From positions 496,001-560,000 of the forward strand of contig NZ_JAMLIE010000002.1 in assembly GCF_023954335.1 (NCBI RefSeq): a DNA stretch of 64,000 bases, given 5' to 3'. The notes under the pieces are model-generated. The model searched no databases. It saw nothing but the letters and a program-made list of their open reading frames with translations, and was not told the DNA's origin. The DNA comes from Aquamicrobium sp. (lineage in GTDB: Bacteria; Pseudomonadota; Alphaproteobacteria; Rhizobiales; Rhizobiaceae). Shown here piece after piece: positions 59,422-64,000 of the stretch (position 1 is its first letter; each line of letters opens with the position of its first letter). The position numbers and the translations under genes are program-made.

Positions 59422-60294
59422 CTATTCGAGGTGGATCGTCACCCAGCCCTCGCGGCGTAGCGTGTCGACGCGGCGGAAGCCTTCGGCGGCGTAAGCCTCG
59501 ACCACCGCGTCGTGCTGGCGCTCGAGGATGCCGGAAAGCACCAGCGCGCCGGCCGGAGCGAGGTGGCGGCGCATCTGCGGGGCGAGCCCGATCAGCGGCC
59601 CGGCGAGGATGTTGGCGACGATCAGCGCGAACGGCCCGTGATCGCTGAAGACCGGATCGTCGAAGCCGTCGGCCGCCGCGGTCGTCACATGGGCGGAAAC
59701 GCCGTTGAGCGCGACGTTCTCGGCGGCGACCGCGACCGCGACCGGGTCGATGTCGGTGGCGAGAACCGGGATCGGCGCGAGCCTGGCGATGGCGATGGCG
59801 AGCACGGCGCTGCCGGTGCCGAGGTCGAGCGCGTTGGCAGGCTTTTTTTTCGGCACCAGCCGCGCCAGCGTTTCGAGGCAGCCGGCCGTGGTGCCGTGAT
59901 GGCCGGTGCCGAAGGCGAGCCCGGCCTCGATCTCGATGGCGATCTCGCCAGGCTCCAGCTCCTCGCGGTCGTGCGCGCCGTGGACGACGAAGCCGCCGGC
60001 GCGCACCGGCTTCAGCCCTTCGAGCGATTTCGCCACCCAGTCGATGTCGGGCAGCGCCTCGCGGGAGATGGCGAGGGCAGGGCCGTCCGCGCCGGCGGCG
60101 GCGCGGATGCGCGCCTCGACGGCGTCGGCGTCGTCCTCTTCGGCATAGACGGAAATCTCCTCGGTGCCGGCGGCCTCGTCGATCTCGACGAGGGCGAGCG
60201 GCAGGCCGTCATCCTCGAAGGCCGTTTCGAGGGCGGAAAAGAGGGTGGTCGAGCGCGGGCGGGTTCCCGTCAGGTGAAGGCGGATCTGGGGCAA
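59422..60294 (-). CDS. prmA: Ribosomal protein L11 methyltransferase PrmA
   Basis: SAM-dependent methyltransferase of 290 residues. The region with IEIEAGLAFGTGHHGTTAGC, motif I ALDLGTGSAVLAIAIA and the NILAGPL motif (in VANILAGPLIGLAPQM) identify PrmA, which trimethylates ribosomal protein L11. The start is probably TTG 60294 (MPQIRLHLTG-like N-terminus); no suitable ATG exists and the longer reading to 60567 overlaps the SCO1 gene in another frame. Downstream of SCO1 by 31 bases. Confidence 0.88.
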   Translation of the reverse strand: MPQIRLHLTGTRPRSTTLFSALETAFEDDGLPLALVEIDEAAGTEEISVYAEEDDADAVEARIRAAAGADGPALAISREALPDIDWVAKSLEGLKPVRAGGFVVHGAHDREELEPGEIAIEIEAGLAFGTGHHGTTAGCLETLARLVPKKKPANALDLGTGSAVLAIAIARLAPIPVLATDIDPVAVAVAAENVALNGVSAHVTTAAADGFDDPVFSDHGPFALIVANILAGPLIGLAPQMRRHLAPAGALVLSGILERQHDAVVEAYAAEGFRRVDTLRREGWVTIHLE

Positions 60295-60325
60295 AGTCTG
60301 GGGTCCGGGGTCGGGGGCCGGCGCG

Positions 60326-60901
60326 TCAGCTTGCGGCGAGCCGCTTGAGCTTGGCGAGGGCGGTGTCGGGATTCTCGCCATAGGAGATGGTGCCGAAGAA
60401 ATCGCCCTTGCGGTCGAGCAGCAGCACCGATGCGGTGTGGTCCATGGTGTAGTCGCCGCCTTCCAGCTCCACCCGCTTGAAATAGATCGAGTGGGCGCGG
60501 GCCATGGCCTCGACCTTGGCCGGCTCGCCGGTGATGCCGGTGATGCGGTCGGAGACGTTGCCGACATAGGCGCCCATGACCTCCGGCGTGTCGCGCGCGG
60601 GATCGACGGTGACGAAATAGGCGCGGATGTCCTTGCCCTCGTCGCCCATGGCGTTCAGCCAGCCATCGAGCTCGTAGAGCGTGGTCGGGCAGATTTCCGG
60701 GCAATGGGTGAAGCCGAAGAACACGGCGCTCGGCGCGCCGCGGAACGCTGCCTCGGTAATCTCGGCGCCGTTCTGGTCGACCAGCGTGAACGGCGCGCCG
60801 AAGCCGCCCGGCGCGGTGCGGGCGCGATACCAGTCATAGGTGAGCCAGCCGACGCCGGCGGCGATGAGGATCAGAATGCTGGCGAGGATCGAGCGCATCA
60901 T
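60326..60901 (-). CDS. SCO1/SenC copper chaperone
   Basis: Membrane-anchored thioredoxin-fold protein of 191 residues (N-terminal helix about residues 4-20). The copper site is Cys67 and Cys71 in THCPEICPTT plus the His in YTMDHTASVLLL. SCO1 proteins deliver copper to the CuA site of cytochrome c oxidase. It follows a 51-residue membrane-protein gene and precedes prmA on the same strand. Confidence 0.92.
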   Translation of the reverse strand: MMRSILASILILIAAGVGWLTYDWYRARTAPGGFGAPFTLVDQNGAEITEAAFRGAPSAVFFGFTHCPEICPTTLYELDGWLNAMGDEGKDIRAYFVTVDPARDTPEVMGAYVGNVSDRITGITGEPAKVEAMARAHSIYFKRVELEGGDYTMDHTASVLLLDRKGDFFGTISYGENPDTALAKLKRLAAS

Positions 60902-60948
60902 GGCAGGTCACATCCTTGGGATCGTGGCAGCCGCAATTGCCGCGGCGA

Positions 60949-61104
60949 TTAGAAGCACCAGGCCAGCCCTTCCTGCGTCAGCGTCGTCAGGATCGCGGGA
61001 GCGTGCTCCATCCAGCCGGCGAAGGCCAGCCCGGCCGTCGCGGCGAGCGCGCCGACGCCGATCAGCGAAAGGCCATAGAGCCGGATGGGGGCGACTGTCT
61101 TCAT
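60949..61104 (-). CDS. 51-residue single-pass membrane protein upstream of SCO1
   Basis: A short ORF encodes MKTVAPIRLYGLSLIGVGAL followed by a hydrophobic segment and the C-terminus LTQEGLAWCF. It has one membrane helix (about residues 10-31) and ends in Trp-Cys-Phe, a tail I associate with small Hyphomicrobiales proteins. AGGAGG lies directly before the ATG, with very short spacing (one base). It lies 47 bases upstream of the SCO1 gene, so a role in copper or oxidase assembly is a guess from position only. Confidence 0.6.
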   Translation of the reverse strand: MKTVAPIRLYGLSLIGVGALAATAGLAFAGWMEHAPAILTTLTQEGLAWCF

Positions 61105-61254
61105 TCCTCCTAGATAGTCCTTCCCGCGCGGTTGCGGAAGGCGTCAAACTGCCGCTTCGCCTGTTCCAGCCGCGCGCGGTCCTTGCCGGCGCGGCCCTTC
61201 AATCCCATGTGAGGATGCCTCGATCTGACGGCAACGCCATGGAGCCCCCGTAAA

Positions 61255-61743
61255 ATGCGCCTGAAGCCGCTTCTCCTTTCCGCCCTGTTCGCCGCGTTCG
61301 CGGCCGCGCCGGCCCTTGCCCAGCAGGTGGGCGAGGTCGGCGTCGACTGGCTCGGCAACGACATCATCGTCGAGGCCATCGCCGACCCGAAGGTCGAGGG
61401 CGTGACCTGCCACGTCTCCTATTTCGAGCGCGGGATGATCGACCGGCTGCAGAAGGGCAACTGGTTCGAGGATCCGTCCGATTCGTCCATCGCCTGCCAG
61501 CAGACCGGGCCGATCGTCATCGGCGACATCGACCTGTCGAAGGGCGGCGAGGAGGTGTTCCGGCAGGGCATCAGCCTGATCTGGAAGAAGCAGGTGGTGA
61601 ACCGCATCTACGACCCGACGACCGACACGCTGATCTACCTGTCGCACAGCCGGCAGGTGCAGGACGGCTCGGCCAAGATGAGCATCTCCACCGTGCCGCT
61701 CTACAACCAGCACCCGACCTGGACGAACGGCAAGCCGCAATAG
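61255..61743 (+). CDS. creA: CreA family protein
   Basis: Secreted protein of 162 residues with a signal peptide (cleavage after APALA, residue 22). The CreA pattern is clear: GEVGVDWLGNDIIVEAIADP, CHVSYFERG, and two Cys (VTCHVSY and SIACQQTG) that can form a disulfide, then ISLIWKKQVVNRIYD. The function of this widespread periplasmic family is unknown. It is divergent from the 51-residue gene. Confidence 0.88.
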   Translation: MRLKPLLLSALFAAFAAAPALAQQVGEVGVDWLGNDIIVEAIADPKVEGVTCHVSYFERGMIDRLQKGNWFEDPSDSSIACQQTGPIVIGDIDLSKGGEEVFRQGISLIWKKQVVNRIYDPTTDTLIYLSHSRQVQDGSAKMSISTVPLYNQHPTWTNGKPQ

Positions 61744-61815
61744 GGCGGCCAGGGCAGGGCGGCGCGCTTTCCCGCCGGCTTGTGCGGCGGCCGGGCGCGG
61801 CGTAAGCACGGGGCC

Positions 61816-62454
61816 ATGCAACCCGTTCCGCCCGCGGATTCAGAACCGCGCATCCACACCACGGCCGAGCTGAAATCGTGCCGCCTCGGCCGCCATGTCG
61901 TCATCGGTGAGCGCGTCGTGCTGCGCGAGGTGACGGTCGGCGACTATTCCTATTTCGAGCGCCACGGCGAGGCGATCTATACGCGCATCGGCAAGTTCTG
62001 CTCCATCGCCGCCAATGTGCGCATCAACGCTCTCGAGCACCCGATGGAGCGGGTGACGACGCACAAGATCACCTACCGGCCGAATGAGTATCTCCGCTAT
62101 CTCGGCCTCGACCAGGGGTTCCGCGAGCGCCGGCGCGGCAAGCCGGTCGTCATCGGCAACGATGTGTGGATCGGCCACGGCGCGGTGGTGATGCCGGGCG
62201 TGACCATCGGCGACGGCGCGGTGGTCGGGGCGAACGCCGTCGTCACCCGCGACGTCGCGCCCTACTCGGTCGTCGCCGGGGTGCCGGCGCGGCGGCTGAA
62301 GGAGCGGTTCCCGGCGGAAATCGCCGCGCGGCTCGCCGCGCTCGCCTGGTGGGACTGGCCGGCGGAAAGGCTGGCCGAAGCTGTACCCGACATGCAAACC
62401 CTTTCCGTCAAGGATTTCCTGAACAAGTGGGAACAATCGACAGATAAAAATTGA
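61816..62454 (+). CDS. Hexapeptide-repeat (left-handed beta-helix) acetyltransferase
   Basis: Protein of 212 residues with hexapeptide repeats (about residues 15-75 and 110-155; IGKFCSIAANVRINALEHPM, VVIGNDVWIGHGAVVMPGV). The C-terminal helix includes RLAALAWWDWPAERLAEAVPD. This layout closely recalls the phosphonate-metabolism hexapeptide transferase family often found in phn operons, although no phn genes are present here. A CatB-like xenobiotic acetyltransferase is the wider alternative. Start MQPVPPADS preferred over the ATG at 61780. Confidence 0.8.
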   Translation: MQPVPPADSEPRIHTTAELKSCRLGRHVVIGERVVLREVTVGDYSYFERHGEAIYTRIGKFCSIAANVRINALEHPMERVTTHKITYRPNEYLRYLGLDQGFRERRRGKPVVIGNDVWIGHGAVVMPGVTIGDGAVVGANAVVTRDVAPYSVVAGVPARRLKERFPAEIAARLAALAWWDWPAERLAEAVPDMQTLSVKDFLNKWEQSTDKN

Positions 62455-62619
62455 ATTGATTTTTATCCGTTATCCTTTCTTGTTCAGGTTAATTTCCTGA
62501 TTACGGGTTGTATTAACGAAATACTTCTATTTCCGGTTGTTTTTCTACCGATCCTGTGGCTTTCTAGTTTCCGGAGATAAACGCAAGAGCGGATGGACCC
62601 CAAACCAAGGGAGAGAGTC

Positions 62620-62931
62620 ATGAGGAAGTCCATCCTGTTCGCGGCCGCGGCCGCCCTTTCGTTCGTTGCTTCGCCGGTTCTGGCCGATGGCTGGGGCGGC
62701 GGCTACAAGGCGCCGAGCAACTACAACGGCCACAACAACTATTCGAGCGGCCTGGTCAATGTTTCGCCGACGGTGAAGCTCGGCAATATCGGCGTCGGCA
62801 ACGGCATCCTCGCCGGCTCGGCCATCGGTTCCGGCAACGGCATCCTGTCCGGCAACAACACCGGCCTCGGCATCCTCGGCACCGGCACCGGGCTGCTGAA
62901 CAACGTCGTCGGCAACATCCGCAAGCGGTAA
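62620..62931 (+). CDS. Gly/Asn-rich secreted protein
   Basis: Protein of 103 residues with a signal peptide (cleavage after SPVLA, residue 22). The mature part is Gly, Asn, Ile and Ser rich with repeated G-N-G-I-L and G-N-I-G-V units (GNIGVGNGILAGSAIGSGNG). This suggests a beta-helical or surface-associated peptide. It does not show curlin Q..G..N repeats. AAGGGAG precedes the ATG; the in-frame ATG at 62593 would add 9 charged residues before the signal peptide. The upstream 130 bases are markedly AT-rich. Confidence 0.75.
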   Translation: MRKSILFAAAAALSFVASPVLADGWGGGYKAPSNYNGHNNYSSGLVNVSPTVKLGNIGVGNGILAGSAIGSGNGILSGNNTGLGILGTGTGLLNNVVGNIRKR

Positions 62932-63060
62932 GGCCCGACGCCGGCCGGCGCGGGAAGCCGCCCCCGTCTTTCCGCGCCGATCCGCTCGCATCAGGCCAAC
63001 CGTGCCGCGATCCTCCGGGATCGCGGCCGGCGCCGTTTCGGAACCGGTTTCAGATATATT

Positions 63061-64000
63061 TCAGAGATTGGCCCTGAGGGCGATCTGCGCGTCGATCGCG
63101 CGCCGGCCGATGCCGAGCGGCACCAACACATGGCGGGTGGCGTCCACCCGCAGGACGAGGGCGAGCCGCTCATGCGCCTGCCATGAGGCCTCGCCATAGA
63201 GGCCGCGCCCGGTCTCCCCGCCGCCCAGCCCGATGAAGTCGCGCTCCTGCCTGAAGAAGCCGGCGGCCAGGGTCAGCCTCGGCCCCGCTGCATAGACCGC
63301 CTCGGCCTCGACGCGCCGCAGCCACACCGCGACGGGATCGTCGTTCGAGGCCATGTCGTAGGCGGCCTTGAGCGCGCCGCGCAGGGTCAGCCGCCCGGCC
63401 AGCGGCAGCGCGGCGGTTATCTCGTAGGTCGGACGGGTTTCCCGGAACGCGGCGGTCGGCACGTCGAGCACCGCAAGACCGGCTGCGGCGGCGAGCGTCG
63501 GGCCGTTGTCGAGCTTCAGCGCCGCGTGGGCCCTGATCGCGTAGTCGGCGACGTCGATCTGCGGCAGGAGGCCGACGGCCCGCGCCCGCATCAGCCCCGC
63601 GCCGGCGAACAGGCCGTAGCTGAACGCGCCTTCGGTGCGGGTCAGCGTCGCGGCGGCGCGCAGGCGCTCGCGCAGCGGCTCCAGAGGCTGCGCGGGCAGG
63701 AGGTCGTCCTGAAAGCGCGTGTCGCCCGGCATGTCGCGCGAGGCCGCCGTCTCGACCACCAGCGTCGTGTCGGGGAAGAGCCGTACGCCGGCCTGCAACG
63801 CGGCCGCGGCGACGATCCGGCCCGTGCGCATGCCGATCACCGCGTTGCCCAGCGGCAGTTCGTCGCCTTCCTCGGCGGCGCGCAGGGAAAGGGTGCCGCG
63901 CAGCTCCAGCCGGTCTGACAGGCGGACGGTGGTCTCTACGAGCGCGGAGGCCGTCGCATCGTCCTCGATCGAATAGCGGTCGTAGCGCCTTACCTGAAAC
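63061..64000 (-). CDS. Probable outer-membrane beta-barrel protein, 5' truncated by window edge
   Basis: Open from the window edge; at least 312 residues are visible. The sequence is a succession of alternating polar/hydrophobic strands of 8-12 residues (LALVLRVDATRHVLVPLGIG, RLTLAAGFFRQERDFIGL, RLTLRGALKAAYDMAS) joined by short Gly/Asp turns, as in bacterial outer-membrane barrels. The C-terminus ALRANL lacks the usual terminal Phe. I do not recognise the family; a surface protein with a repeat domain N-terminal to this barrel is possible. Confidence 0.65.
   Translation of the reverse strand, partial: FQVRRYDRYSIEDDATASALVETTVRLSDRLELRGTLSLRAAEEGDELPLGNAVIGMRTGRIVAAAALQAGVRLFPDTTLVVETAASRDMPGDTRFQDDLLPAQPLEPLRERLRAAATLTRTEGAFSYGLFAGAGLMRARAVGLLPQIDVADYAIRAHAALKLDNGPTLAAAAGLAVLDVPTAAFRETRPTYEITAALPLAGRLTLRGALKAAYDMASNDDPVAVWLRRVEAEAVYAAGPRLTLAAGFFRQERDFIGLGGGETGRGLYGEASWQAHERLALVLRVDATRHVLVPLGIGRRAIDAQIALRANL

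Noticed and set aside
60908..61147. 79-residue minus-strand ORF overlapping the 51-residue gene
   Set aside because: The frame is Arg-rich and lacks a ribosome binding site; the 51-residue frame has a ribosome binding site and a membrane helix.

Overview
The window is GC-rich chromosomal DNA from an alphaproteobacterium, most likely of the order Hyphomicrobiales (Rhizobiales), close to the Phyllobacteriaceae/Mesorhizobium-like group. This rests on the dcw gene order ending ftsZ-lpxC-bamD-recN-ligA, the CsgH-type curli chaperone, the fused ArsR-methyltransferase (SahR-like) regulator beside metF, RIME-like palindromic intergenic repeats, and third codon positions that are almost all G or C. 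No phage, transposase, tRNA or CRISPR was seen.

Layout. 1-3475: an NMT1/THI5-type ABC importer (ATPase truncated by the window edge, two permeases, binding protein) ending at a clear terminator. 3656-9728: an acyl-CoA module with a PaaI-like thioesterase, a TerC membrane protein, a PaaX-like regulator, a translationally coupled CaiB CoA-transferase and ThDP enzyme, and an alpha/beta hydrolase. 9819-11331: a small curli locus with two curlin-repeat proteins flanking a CsgH chaperone. 11509-19045: a lipoprotein, EttA, a secreted protein, a ketoacyl-ACP synthase III, a MOSC protein, trmO with a small partner gene, and the sahR-metF operon. 19173-27866: a decarboxylase and a run of cell-wall enzymes (MltB-type transglycosylase, GH25 muramidase, amidase, SLT transglycosylase) with a beta-lactamase-like hydrolase and a TerB/DnaJ protein. 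27911-28336: rnpB. 28438-29991: Crp/Fnr regulator, response regulator, CsbD protein.

30404-49256 is the full division and cell wall (dcw) cluster: mraZ, rsmH, ftsL, ftsI, murE, murF, mraY, murD, ftsW, murG, murC, murB, ddlB, ftsQ, ftsA, ftsZ. It is packed with 4-base ATGA overlaps and ends in a strong terminator after ftsZ. lpxC, bamD, recN and ligA follow as separate units. 55922-62931 holds azlCD, aminopeptidase P, small genes, prmA, SCO1 with a 51-residue membrane protein, creA, a hexapeptide acetyltransferase and a Gly/Asn-rich secreted protein. The window ends inside a probable outer-membrane beta-barrel gene on the minus strand.

The most unusual features are two matched heptamer elements, each an imperfect (GTGAGTA)n arm, a spacer and a perfect (TACTCAC)13-14 arm. 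Both lie between the 3' ends of convergent genes, and one supplies the stop codon of its neighbour. Other points of interest are three 10-bp-spaced TGGGN boxes over the likely mraZ promoter, a 20-bp near-perfect palindrome in front of sahR-metF, a palindrome in front of the orphan paaI gene, and two short membrane-protein genes of 28 and 51 residues.
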